Below are positions 9,349-17,267 of a stretch of 64,000 bases of DNA, one piece after another (within the stretch, counting starts at the first letter, position 1; each line of letters opens with the position of its first letter). Source of the DNA: Acinetobacter shaoyimingii (GTDB lineage: Bacteria; Pseudomonadota; Gammaproteobacteria; Pseudomonadales; Moraxellaceae); the NCBI RefSeq assembly GCF_011578045.1, contig NZ_CP049801.1, forward strand, positions 2,232,001 through 2,296,000, written 5' to 3'. The translations under genes were made by a program, and so were the position numbers. The notes beneath the pieces were generated by a model, which ran no database searches, had not been told where the DNA came from, and was given only the letters and a program-made list of their open reading frames with translations.

Positions 9349-9621
9349 CTATTCACTCACACCTATTTGAATACGTTCATCCAATTCTGGATGTTCTTTT
9401 AAATCATTTAAATCAATTTTATCTTTATCTGAATCTGGAATTGCATACACTTCAATCTCTCCAGAACCAGCCAACATCGTATCGTCAGCTAAATTAACTT
9501 CAACATCATTCCCATCTTCATCCAACCAATCTACCCACAAAACTGAATCAAAAATTTTGGATGGAGTCACAATACAATAGCATTCAGGAACTAATCTTAA
9601 ATTAAATTTTTGAATTTTCAT
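9349..9621 (-). CDS. Small acidic hypothetical protein
   Basis: A 90-residue acidic protein with no recognisable domain. It has many Asp and Glu residues, no signal peptide and no membrane segment, so it is probably cytoplasmic. An AGAGATTC ribosome binding site sits just before the ATG, which supports real translation. It stands alone between long AT-rich gaps. Function unknown. Confidence 0.6.
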   Translation of the reverse strand: MKIQKFNLRLVPECYCIVTPSKIFDSVLWVDWLDEDGNDVEVNLADDTMLAGSGEIEVYAIPDSDKDKIDLNDLKEHPELDERIQIGVSE

Positions 9622-10125
9622 TTGAATCTCTTTAGATTTTTATAAAGGTCATTGCATGATAATTATGTCAAAATTCAACCAGCACATAGTTTGAATTTGT
9701 TAATTATTTCAGTAATTCAACACTGGTTTTTGTATATCTATTTTTGTTATTTATATCCTAAAAAATCTTATATAAATTATAAAAATCAAAAACAACATCA
9801 TTTTCTTATTGTTAGTCTAATTAAGCTTATGTTTAAAATGACAAAATTTTAATTTTCACATCAATTCTTATACACATATAGTGATAATAACTAAAGTTCT
9901 TTTCACTATATTGAATAATAAAATATTGTTATGATTCATTCACTTTATTGATCATCACAAACTGCCTCAGATCTGATATAACCATTTTTCCAGTGAAAAT
10001 ATCAAAATCTGTATAAATTTGCGATCACATCTTTCAGTGGGACATCATTTTAAACCGATAGCATCAGGACAAATTCCGATCTACACTCTAAAATAATGTG
10101 GAATCAATTCACCTAGGAAAAACAA
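9622..10125. other. AT-rich intergenic region upstream of metQ
   Basis: About 500 bases that contain only a low-complexity open frame (9652-9852) that I do not accept as a gene. The right end carries the metQ leader with an AGGA ribosome binding site near 10112. I saw no recognisable S-adenosylmethionine riboswitch, though one cannot be excluded by eye. Confidence 0.3.
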
Positions 10126-10998
10126 ATGAAAAAGCTCCTTGGACTTGCATTAGGCCTTACAGTTGTACTTACTGGCTGTTCAAAATCAGACACTCCTGCT
10201 CAAACTACAACAGAAAAAAAAGATTCATCTGAACTCCAAACAGTAACCATGGCCTCTACAGGTTCAGATGCTGACATTTGGCGTTATATTGCCTCTCTTC
10301 CTGAAACAAAAGCAGCTGGCATTAAGCTAGATGTCAAAAACTTTACTGACTATGTCTCTATGAATACCGCTGTAGCTAATCATGAGATTGATGTGAACGC
10401 ATTCCAATCATATGCTTATATGGTCGCTTATAATGACGCCAATACCGCTAAGATTGCACCATTGTCGACTACTTATTTAGAACCGATGGGCATCTATTCA
10501 AGTAAAGTCAAAAAATTAGATGAGTTCAAAACTGGGGCAACCATTGCTATTCCAAATGATGGTGCCAATGAATCACGTGCTCTTCTTCTCCTTCAATCTG
10601 CTGGCTTACTAAAACTTAAAGCAGATTTTGATTATGTAAAAGGCACACCAGCAGACATCACTGAAAATACCAAAAATATTGTCATTAAACCTATTCAAAT
10701 GGCAACTGCTGTTCGTGTTAAAGACGAAGTAGATGCCATTGTATTGGGCAACACCTTGGCAATGGAAGGTGGTTTAAACGTACTGAAAGATGCCGTTTAT
10801 TATGAACCAACTGACCAAAGCACGAAAATGAATGTCAATGTTTTAGCTGTCGCTGCAGATCGTCAAAATGATGCTGTGTTGAAAAAAGTCGGCGCTTTAT
10901 ACCATACGCCTGCGGTAGGCAAATACGTTCAAGAGCACTTTGGGGGTACAAAAGTTGATGTCGATAAACCTGTTTCATATTTAACTGAAGCAAAATAA
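10126..10998 (+). CDS. metQ: Methionine-binding lipoprotein MetQ (NlpA family)
   Basis: This is the substrate-binding lipoprotein of the D/L-methionine ABC importer, anchored in the inner membrane facing the periplasm. A lipoprotein signal (MKKLLGLALGLTVVLTGC) gives Cys18 as the lipidated residue. The mature protein shows NlpA features such as FQSYAYM and IAIPNDGANESRALLLLQ. It heads a metQ-metN-metI cluster. A terminator-like hairpin lies between metQ and metN, which would give more binding protein than transporter. Ligand identity is inferred from family and context. Confidence 0.92.
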   Translation: MKKLLGLALGLTVVLTGCSKSDTPAQTTTEKKDSSELQTVTMASTGSDADIWRYIASLPETKAAGIKLDVKNFTDYVSMNTAVANHEIDVNAFQSYAYMVAYNDANTAKIAPLSTTYLEPMGIYSSKVKKLDEFKTGATIAIPNDGANESRALLLLQSAGLLKLKADFDYVKGTPADITENTKNIVIKPIQMATAVRVKDEVDAIVLGNTLAMEGGLNVLKDAVYYEPTDQSTKMNVNVLAVAADRQNDAVLKKVGALYHTPAVGKYVQEHFGGTKVDVDKPVSYLTEAK

Positions 10999-11017
10999 CC
11001 CTATACATTCATTTTAT

Positions 11018-11046
11018 AAACAGGCAAATTAAATTTGCCTGTTTTT
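11018..11046 (+). terminator. Internal terminator between metQ and metN
   Basis: AAACAGGCAAA (11018-11028) pairs perfectly with TTTGCCTGTTT (11034-11044), followed by a T-run. It lies between metQ and metN in what is otherwise an operon, so it probably causes partial termination that raises the MetQ:MetNI ratio. Confidence 0.75.
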
Positions 11047-11070
11047 ATTTTAGATACAGTTCTTGACGAC

Positions 11071-12096
11071 ATGATTGAATTTAAAAATATATCAAAACAC
11101 TATCAGCTTAACGGTCAAACCATACGAGCTTTGGATCACATCGACCTCAGCATTCCTGAAGGCAGTATCTTTGGCATCATTGGTTATAGTGGTGCAGGTA
11201 AAAGTACATTAATTCGTTTGATTAATTTGCTTGAAAGACCCAATGAAGGTCAGGTGGTGATTCATCAAAAAGACTTCACTGCTTTGAATGCAAGTTCGCT
11301 TCGTCAAGAACGTGCAAATATTGGCATGATTTTTCAGCATTTTAATTTATTGCAAACCAAAACCGTTGCAGCCAATATTGAAATGCCGATGCGTTTGCTC
11401 GGTTGGAGTAAAGCCGAACGTGACAAACGTCTCGATGAACTTTTGGATTTCATCGATCTCAAACACAAAAAAGATGCCTTCCCAGATGAGCTTTCAGGCG
11501 GACAAAAGCAACGTGTCGGTATTGCCCGCGCATTGGCCAATCATCCTAAAATTTTACTCTGTGATGAAGCTACCTCTGCCCTTGATCCACAAACCACACA
11601 GTCTGTTTTGACACTCTTAAAAAAAATTAACCGCGAACATGGAATTACCATTGTGATGGTGACGCATGAAATGGATGTGATTGAATCGGTTTGTGATTAT
11701 GTCGCTGTGATGGAACAAGGCAAAGTCATTGAATCAGGCACTACCCTTGAAATTTTTAGTCAGCCTCAACATCCAACAACAAAAACATTTATTCAGACTG
11801 TGTTAGAACAGCAATTGCCTGTCAATATTTTGAATAATTTAGAAAATCAGAATCATCACAGTATTTATTGTCTAAAATTTTTAGGACGTTCTGCTCAGGA
11901 AACTGTGATTCAAGCCGTGATTAAAAACTTTGATGTGAGTTTAAATATTTTGTTTGCCAATATGACCGAAATTAACGGCAGTGTTATTGGGCAGATGTTT
12001 ATACAGCTTTTGGGTGAACATAAAATGATTGAAGATGCGATCGCATTTTTAAAACAACAAGGTGTTGAAGTTGAACAGTCAGGAGTCAAAGCATGA
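11071..12096 (+). CDS. metN: Methionine ABC transporter ATP-binding protein MetN
   Basis: The cytoplasmic ATPase of the methionine importer. It has the Walker A GYSGAGKST, the ABC signature LSGGQKQRVGIARALA, the Walker B LLCDEATSALDP and a switch histidine in VTHEMDV. After the ATPase core a C-terminal NIL/ACT-type regulatory domain (about 265-341) can bind methionine and inhibit transport. I chose the ATG at 11071 (341 residues). A longer frame from 11035 would begin inside the terminator hairpin. Its last four bases overlap the metI start. Confidence 0.95.
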   Translation: MIEFKNISKHYQLNGQTIRALDHIDLSIPEGSIFGIIGYSGAGKSTLIRLINLLERPNEGQVVIHQKDFTALNASSLRQERANIGMIFQHFNLLQTKTVAANIEMPMRLLGWSKAERDKRLDELLDFIDLKHKKDAFPDELSGGQKQRVGIARALANHPKILLCDEATSALDPQTTQSVLTLLKKINREHGITIVMVTHEMDVIESVCDYVAVMEQGKVIESGTTLEIFSQPQHPTTKTFIQTVLEQQLPVNILNNLENQNHHSIYCLKFLGRSAQETVIQAVIKNFDVSLNILFANMTEINGSVIGQMFIQLLGEHKMIEDAIAFLKQQGVEVEQSGVKA

Positions 12097-12788
12097 GAGA
12101 TTTAATTGTGCAATGCCTGACTGAAATCACAGCACCATTTTGGCATAGCGCTCTGTCAATTGATCAATTTGTCACGGCAATGCAAGAAACCTTTGTAATG
12201 GTATTCTTTGCAATGTTATTCGGTACAATTTGGGGTTTTTTACAAGGAATTTGTTTATATATCACTCGTCCTAAGGGATTTTTACCAAATGCCTTTATTT
12301 ATAATACGATCAATCCCATCGTTAATGCTTTACGTTCACTACCATTCATTATTTTAGCAATTTCAATTATTCCATTGACACGATTCATTATCGGATCTTC
12401 TATCGGCACTTGGGCTACTATCGTTCCCTTAACCATTTATGTGGGTCCTTATATTGGTCGTTTGGTTGAAACTTCATTATTAGAGGTAAATGATGGGATC
12501 ATTGAATCTGCACAAGCAATGGGTGCAACCAATTGGCAAATTATTTTCAAATTTGTTATTCCTGAATCACGTAGTTCGCTGATTTTAAATTTAACAACTG
12601 CAGCAATCAGTCTAATTGGTGCAACAGCAATGGCAGGTGCTGTAGGTGGTGGTGGTATCGGCGATGTTGCCATCTCTTATGGTTATCAACGCTTTGATAA
12701 CAGCGCTATTATACTTACTGTTATTGTACTCATTATCATTGTTCAAATTGTTCAAATGACGGGTGAATGGTTGTCGAAATTGCGTTAA
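12093..12788 (+). CDS. metI: Methionine ABC transporter permease MetI
   Basis: The membrane-spanning subunit of the importer, 231 residues with about five transmembrane helices. The coupling motif EAA-like segment reads ESAQAMGATNWQIIFKFVIP, and AMAGAVGGGGIGDVAISYGY is the conserved MetI C-terminal part. The start codon overlaps the metN stop by four bases (ATGA), showing translational coupling. A hairpin without a T-tract follows at 12800-12832. Confidence 0.95.
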   Translation: MRDLIVQCLTEITAPFWHSALSIDQFVTAMQETFVMVFFAMLFGTIWGFLQGICLYITRPKGFLPNAFIYNTINPIVNALRSLPFIILAISIIPLTRFIIGSSIGTWATIVPLTIYVGPYIGRLVETSLLEVNDGIIESAQAMGATNWQIIFKFVIPESRSSLILNLTTAAISLIGATAMAGAVGGGGIGDVAISYGYQRFDNSAIILTVIVLIIIVQIVQMTGEWLSKLR

Positions 12789-12799
12789 TGTTTGCCTCA

Positions 12800-12832
12800 A
12801 CACAGCAAACAATCGAATGAGGTTTGCTGTGT
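12800..12832 (+). terminator. Hairpin after metI
   Basis: An 11-bp perfect stem (ACACAGCAAAC with GTTTGCTGTGT) lies just after the metI stop. It is followed by A rather than T residues, so it may act as an mRNA-stabilising hairpin more than as a classical terminator. Confidence 0.45.
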
Positions 12833-12887
12833 GAAAAAATCTAAATAAGGAAATGGATTGTAAAATCCCAAACATAGAATAAAAACA

Positions 12888-13448
12888 ATGAACTCAGAAT
12901 ATAATTCAATTGAAATCAATCAATTAAATCATGAAACTAGTATCAAAATTGAATTTAAAAAATCAAGTTACCATTCTGATATTGTACTGAATTATATGGT
13001 GTTGAGTGTGATGTGGATTGTCGGTATTTATATTTGTATTGCTTTATTAATGAATGAAAATTCAGATAATTATCTCATATTAATTATATGGTTTTTACTG
13101 CTTGTTCTGTTCACTTATCAGACGTTTATTTGCTCACTTTGGCTTAGAAACGGCAAAGAACAAATTAACATTCAAGCCAAAAAAATAATAGTGACCAAGT
13201 TTCATCCTCAACATGCATTAATTAATGGATATGAAGAAACATATGAAATCAAATATGACGAATTAGAAAATTTTTATTATTCTGAACATATTACCTTCCG
13301 TAAACAAATCCCCAGTTATAAATGTGGACATATACATTTCAAATTTTTAAATCAAAAAGTATCAATTGGTATCAACTTTTCACCAGAAGAAGCAGAATAT
13401 GTTATGGAACTGATTGAGAATAATAGTCCAATTAAACGATCAACATAG
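12888..13448 (+). CDS. Hypothetical two-helix membrane protein
   Basis: A 186-residue protein with two adjacent transmembrane segments (about 33-55 and 62-86) followed by a soluble, beta-rich C-terminal domain. The arrangement recalls bacterial PH-like (YcxB-type) membrane proteins, but no diagnostic motif lets me assign it. It stands alone on the plus strand downstream of metI and is convergent with the lipoprotein gene at 13477. Function unknown. Confidence 0.6.
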   Translation: MNSEYNSIEINQLNHETSIKIEFKKSSYHSDIVLNYMVLSVMWIVGIYICIALLMNENSDNYLILIIWFLLLVLFTYQTFICSLWLRNGKEQINIQAKKIIVTKFHPQHALINGYEETYEIKYDELENFYYSEHITFRKQIPSYKCGHIHFKFLNQKVSIGINFSPEEAEYVMELIENNSPIKRST

Positions 13449-13468
13449 AAGGATATCCTCTATGTTGA
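13440..13468. terminator. Hairpin between convergent genes
   Basis: TCAACATAGA pairs perfectly with TCTATGTTGA around a loop that is itself the palindrome GGATATCC. It overlaps the stop codon of the membrane-protein gene. There is no T-tract, so termination is only a guess. Confidence 0.35.
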
Positions 13469-13476
13469 ATCAGCGC

Positions 13477-13878
13477 TTAATCCACCCAAAACTCAGCAAT
13501 TTTTTTCATCAATTGAGCTCGATACGGCGCAGTCGGATTACAGTCATTGCGACGGGTTTCATTTTCATAGAAAGTCTGCCACTCTTGCACCATCGCCAAA
13601 GTTACACCCTTTTCTTTAAAACCCTGCACATCTGCTTGGGTCACATTTTCCAGACGTGTTTTCGCACCATCCATCCCTGTACCCCAACCAATAATACCGC
13701 GACCAAAACTTGGTAAACTCATATTATTTGGCGTCTTCGGGATAGCATTTCGAGCAATATTTGGATTCACCTTACATTTTGAATCACGAACTTGAGTTGC
13801 TGATTCTTGGGTTGCAACTGTACTACAACCACTTACAAGCAAACCTAACACACTGGCCATTAGCCATACTTTTTCCAT
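13477..13878 (-). CDS. Small lipoprotein of unknown function
   Basis: The 133-residue precursor has a lipobox (LLVSGC, Cys18), so it should be lipidated. The mature part contains a conserved-looking LPSFGRGIIGWGTG segment and two more cysteines that might form a disulphide (C35 and the C in RRNDC). It may belong to DUF4951, but I recall this only weakly. It is a single gene convergent with its left neighbour. Confidence 0.65.
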   Translation of the reverse strand: MEKVWLMASVLGLLVSGCSTVATQESATQVRDSKCKVNPNIARNAIPKTPNNMSLPSFGRGIIGWGTGMDGAKTRLENVTQADVQGFKEKGVTLAMVQEWQTFYENETRRNDCNPTAPYRAQLMKKIAEFWVD

Positions 13879-14138
13879 TTCAAAGCACTCATCAATACAT
13901 TTTGACTTTATTCAGCATCATCACAGATAAAGCTAGAATTTAAGCCAAGCATTATAAACTATCTTTAAAAAATGAAGATTCGAAAACAGCAGTATCAAAC
14001 GCTTATCGTTGTTTTTTTTAAATCTAGGCTAAACCATGCATTCATAAAATTCATCTATGCAAAATTAATATTGAATTTTTATTAGCAAAAAACTGCCAAT
14101 GTTTTAAACTAAATTGAAGCCAAAGGGAAAAAAGCCAA

Positions 14139-14870
14139 ATGAATTTTAAAGTCCACGTTATCGATGTCAAAAATCAATTACAAAACTATATTTGGTTATT
14201 GGAAGACATTCATACACATGATGTGATTGCGGTTGATCCAACTGAAGCGAGTTTGGTTCAAAGCTTTTGTGCTGAACATGATCTCAAACTCAAACAAATT
14301 TGGCTTACCCATTGGCATAAAGATCACATTGGCGGTGTGCCTGATCTTATTGCAGATCAGCATATTCAGGTTTATGGTCCTCGTGAGGAACTATCAAAAA
14401 TTCCTTTTATTAGCCATCCCCTTCAGCACCAAGATCGCATCGAGTTCAACGGATTAAAAGTTGATATTATTGCTGTTCCAGGTCACACCTTGGGTCACAT
14501 CACTTATTTTATAGATGCTCTAGATATTCTGTTCTGTGGAGATACCTTGTTTGCTATGGGTTGCGGTCGACTCTTTGAAGGTACAGCAGAACAGATGTAC
14601 CAATCATTGAATCGTCTTGCAGCGTTACCCCCACGCACTCAAGTGTATTGCACTCATGAATACACACTCTCCAATGCTCAATTTGCATTACATGCCGAGC
14701 CTGACAATTTAGCAATACAACATCGAGCTGAACAGGTGAGATTACAAAGAGAAAAAGGTGAGATCACCCTTCCCTCAACGATTGCACTTGAACTTGAAAC
14801 CAACCCATTTTTACGCGTAAACAGTGCAGAAGATTTTAAGAAATTACGTGAAATGAAAGATCATTTCTAA
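14139..14870 (+). CDS. gloB: Hydroxyacylglutathione hydrolase GloB (glyoxalase II)
   Basis: GloB hydrolyses S-lactoylglutathione to lactate and glutathione, the second step of methylglyoxal detoxification. The metallo-beta-lactamase motif THWHKDH is at 57-63. Further metal ligands lie in PGHTLGH and FCGDTLF, and HEYT in the C-terminal half is typical of glyoxalase II. At 243 residues it has the usual size. An AAAGGGA ribosome binding site lies just upstream. It appears monocistronic. Confidence 0.94.
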   Translation: MNFKVHVIDVKNQLQNYIWLLEDIHTHDVIAVDPTEASLVQSFCAEHDLKLKQIWLTHWHKDHIGGVPDLIADQHIQVYGPREELSKIPFISHPLQHQDRIEFNGLKVDIIAVPGHTLGHITYFIDALDILFCGDTLFAMGCGRLFEGTAEQMYQSLNRLAALPPRTQVYCTHEYTLSNAQFALHAEPDNLAIQHRAEQVRLQREKGEITLPSTIALELETNPFLRVNSAEDFKKLREMKDHF

Positions 14871-14891
14871 GTTTTAACGCATAAGATTCAC

Positions 14892-15137
14892 TTATAAAAT
14901 TTGATGTGTTGCCACATAAGCATCTAACTGAGACTGCGTCACAATTTCAGTTTTATGCATCTCATCCACTCGAACCAAGAGCAATCCCCCTAGAGCAGGT
15001 TGATAACGTCTTGCACTGCCAAATGGTGTATATGCGACTTGGGATTGCTCTGCAAAGATTAACCAGTCCTCATGGCCAAGCATGACTGCGACAGGCGTTT
15101 TTCCTTCTGCCTTGAATTGCAATATCTGCTTAAACAC
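14892..15137 (-). CDS. Small hypothetical protein with uncertain start
   Basis: An 81-residue frame opening with GTG at 15137. No convincing ribosome binding site precedes it. The frame stays open upstream only to a TGA near 15167, with ATT codons as the only other possible starts. No domain is recognised. It is convergent with gloB. It could be a short real protein with a rare start or the remnant of a longer gene. Confidence 0.4.
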   Translation of the reverse strand: MFKQILQFKAEGKTPVAVMLGHEDWLIFAEQSQVAYTPFGSARRYQPALGGLLLVRVDEMHKTEIVTQSQLDAYVATHQIL

Positions 15138-15567
15138 TTGAGCTTGAATTGTGTCAGTAATAATTCATACATGCTGCTAAAATTGTGAACGCTTATAAAT
15201 CATGATCGAAGCACTGTCCAAGTGCATTTTTATATGACGCCAGAATTTATTCATATATAAGTCTAATTTTTAATCAAATTTTAGATCGTGCGTTGTTATT
15301 TCGCACAAATATATGAAATATCCTGATACACACTCTAAAATATTCATTTTAAAGTGATTTTAAACTCAATAATAATTAAATTAATAATAATCAAATATTT
15401 AAATACCAAAGTAAAATTATTTTGAAACATTTTTAATCATTCTAATAACTTGCAATGTGTATAAAATCGTCAAATAACGATATTTTTCAATAAATCGTTA
15501 ATTCTACCCTTTAAAAACTTTCATACATCCCTATCTAATTCTTATGACTTATAAAAGGAGTTGTCTC
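15138..15567. other. AT-rich intergenic region with an inverted repeat
   Basis: About 430 very AT-rich bases with no coding frame. A TAACGAT/ATCGTTA inverted repeat (15475-15481 with 15494-15500, 12-base spacer) lies about 70 bases before the small gene that starts at 15568 and could be an operator. Confidence 0.35.
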
Positions 15568-15771
15568 GTGAAAAAAGTTGTTAAGGCAAAAAACTTAATT
15601 GCATTTCGTATTTGGTTAGAAAAATTGGGTTATTCCGTTAAAAATTTGACGGACAATCGTGGCTTCACATTTAGCTTTAAAAAAGAATATGGTCTTGTCA
15701 CCTGTGATTTATCTGGCAATCCGCTAGCAATGCAATTGGGTGAAGAGTTTGAGGATCACTTGAAGGCTTAA
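15568..15771 (+). CDS. Small hypothetical protein (67 aa)
   Basis: I chose the GTG at 15568, because a strong AAAAGGAG ribosome binding site lies seven bases upstream; an ATG at 15544 has none and would overlap that site. The product is a basic-then-acidic 67-residue protein with no domain I know. It may be cytoplasmic. A terminator follows at 15838-15859, so it looks like a complete single-gene transcript. Confidence 0.65.
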   Translation: MKKVVKAKNLIAFRIWLEKLGYSVKNLTDNRGFTFSFKKEYGLVTCDLSGNPLAMQLGEEFEDHLKA

Positions 15772-15837
15772 CGGTATGTAATACTCATTGGACAACGATT
15801 AAATAAGAATAAAAACATCTATCTATGGATTGACATG

Positions 15838-15859
15838 GCCCATTTTGATGGGCTTTTTT
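15838..15859 (+). terminator. Terminator after the 67-aa gene
   Basis: GCCCAT (15838-15843) pairs with ATGGGC (15848-15853) across a TTTG loop, followed by six T residues. Confidence 0.8.
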
Positions 15860-15932
15860 ATGTCTTTATTTAAATTGATTTTATAGAAAGACATATGCTA
15901 AATGATTATGCATTCTATAAAATTTTAGGCAA

Positions 15933-15961
15933 TAAAAAAGCAAGGTATCAAACCTTGCTTT
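15933..15961 (-). terminator. Terminator of the tRNA operon
   Basis: On the minus strand AAAGCAAGGT pairs perfectly with ACCTTGCTTT and is followed by T residues. It lies six bases beyond the 3' end of the last tRNA. Confidence 0.85.
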
Positions 15962-15966
15962 AATAA

Positions 15967-16051
15967 TGGTGGGGACGGAGAGACTCGAACTCTCACACCT
16001 TGCGGCGCTGGAACCTAAATCCAGTGCGTCTACCAATTTCGCCACGTCCCC
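15967..16051 (-). tRNA. tRNA-Leu (anticodon UAG), copy 1
   Basis: An 85-base tRNA of class II shape with a long variable arm, encoded CCA end and GTTCGAGTC T-loop. The anticodon stem-loop reads CTGGA-TTTAGGT-TCCAG, giving UAG, which reads CUA leucine codons. It is identical to the copy at 16199-16283. Confidence 0.93.
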
Positions 16052-16084
16052 TTTGAATACTCATCGCATGAGTTTCATAAAACT

Positions 16085-16158
16085 TGGCAGAGGATCAAGG
16101 ATTCGAACCTTGACGAACGGTTTTGGAGACCGTCATGCTACCATTACACCAATCCTCT
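16085..16158 (-). tRNA. tRNA-Trp (anticodon CCA)
   Basis: A 74-base tRNA with acceptor stem AGAGGAT/ATCCTCT, G73 discriminator and encoded CCA. The anticodon loop CTCCAAA sits on an ACGGT/ACCGT stem, giving CCA (tryptophan). A1-U72 and G73 agree with tryptophan identity. The D-arm is weak (G-T, T-A, G-C, T-G pairs). It lies between two tRNA-Leu copies in one transcript. Confidence 0.9.
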
Positions 16159-16198
16159 ATTTCAATTACTTCGGTCGTTCCACCTGAGTAATTAAACT

Positions 16199-16283
16199 TG
16201 GTGGGGACGGAGAGACTCGAACTCTCACACCTTGCGGCGCTGGAACCTAAATCCAGTGCGTCTACCAATTTCGCCACGTCCCC
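16199..16283 (-). tRNA. tRNA-Leu (anticodon UAG), copy 2
   Basis: Same 85-base sequence as copy 1, with a class II variable arm and UAG anticodon. It is the first gene of the tRNA operon, directly behind the promoter at 16297-16323. Confidence 0.93.
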
Positions 16284-16296
16284 GATGGCTGTGTAT

Positions 16297-16323
16297 ATTA
16301 TAGAGATCATTATGCTATGACAA
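16297..16323 (-). promoter_or_regulatory. Sigma-70-like promoter of the tRNA operon
   Basis: On the minus strand a perfect TATAAT (16297-16302) and a TTGTCA -35 box (16318-16323) are spaced by 15 bases. The tRNA starts 13 bases downstream of the -10 box. Confidence 0.7.
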
Positions 16324-16391
16324 GCACTTTTTTCCAAAAAAACCATCGTTTGTGCAAATATAAAACAATTCATGTATACAGTGCTTTTTCT

Positions 16392-17267
16392 TTATACATT
16401 TCTGCTTAATATCTGTTTTATTTGATAAATATTTGCACAACGATTCACTTTATTTTTCTCTAACATGGCTGACAAAATATTATTTAAAAACCCATATTTG
16501 TCTACTAAATCGCCATTAAAAGTCTGACAATGCCATTTTGCCCAATCCAAATAGCTTTTTAGCCTTATTTTTTGTTGCGTCAACCACTCAAACCAGATGA
16601 TCGCGAGAGCGTAAATATCACTTTGCACGGTTTTAGGTTGTCCATGAAATAATTCTGGTGCCATATAACGAGGTGTTGCTGTATTTTTCATCAGGTGAGC
16701 ATTTTCAATTAAGCAGGTTTGCTCAAAATCAATCAAACAGGTCCGATTTGAATGTGTTCTAAAATGCTCAACTTTTAAATCACCATGTATAAATCCTGCT
16801 TGATGCATACAACTCACTGCATCAAGACTGCATATCAAAATATGAATGATGGTTTCTCGATTCAATTGTTCAGGAGATAAAGAAAATAATGCTGCCGAAT
16901 CAGCAAGGATGATCCCCTGCTCTATATATTGCGACTCGGTATATGGCACTTTATTTTGGTTTTGCTGCAAATCTGCATTATGTGCATGACAAAGTAAATG
17001 TCCCAGATCAGCATGACTGATGTTCTGAAAAGGCAAAAGGAGATTGGGTTGCAATTGATTCAGTACTTGATAAATATTTAATTCATGTCTCAAAGACTGT
17101 TCACCATCTTGATAATGGTCTTTTAAATGCAGTTTGAGCCAGTACCGCTGATGCTGAATTTCAAATTGATATATTCTTCGTCCAAAATCTTGACGACGCA
17201 CGTTTTGAACATCATGAAATTTTAGATTTTCGAGTTGTTCGAGGTTTAGCTTCAGCAGTTGACTCAC
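16392..17267 (-). CDS. Hanks-type protein kinase-like protein
   Basis: The 291-residue product has a eukaryote-like kinase core. A lysine (about K45) is followed by a helix glutamate. The catalytic loop is HGDLKVEH (161-168), the metal site DFE (180-182, in place of DFG), and the APE motif ATPRYMAPE. A conserved Asp lies in QSDIYALAIIW (D217). The glycine-rich loop is not obvious and the catalytic-loop Asn is His, so activity is uncertain. Its GTG start lies 56 bases inside the upstream patatin-like gene, implying coupled expression. It may phosphorylate a protein or a small molecule. Confidence 0.75.
   Translation of the reverse strand: MSQLLKLNLEQLENLKFHDVQNVRRQDFGRRIYQFEIQHQRYWLKLHLKDHYQDGEQSLRHELNIYQVLNQLQPNLLLPFQNISHADLGHLLCHAHNADLQQNQNKVPYTESQYIEQGIILADSAALFSLSPEQLNRETIIHILICSLDAVSCMHQAGFIHGDLKVEHFRTHSNRTCLIDFEQTCLIENAHLMKNTATPRYMAPELFHGQPKTVQSDIYALAIIWFEWLTQQKIRLKSYLDWAKWHCQTFNGDLVDKYGFLNNILSAMLEKNKVNRCANIYQIKQILSRNV

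Noticed and set aside
9652-9852. A 66-residue plus-strand frame upstream of metQ
   Set aside because: It is low complexity and very AT-rich, has no ribosome binding site, and shows no recognisable motif.
11035-11070. Upstream start for metN
   Set aside because: It begins inside the stem of the metQ-metN terminator. The ATG at 11071 matches the usual MetN N-terminus.
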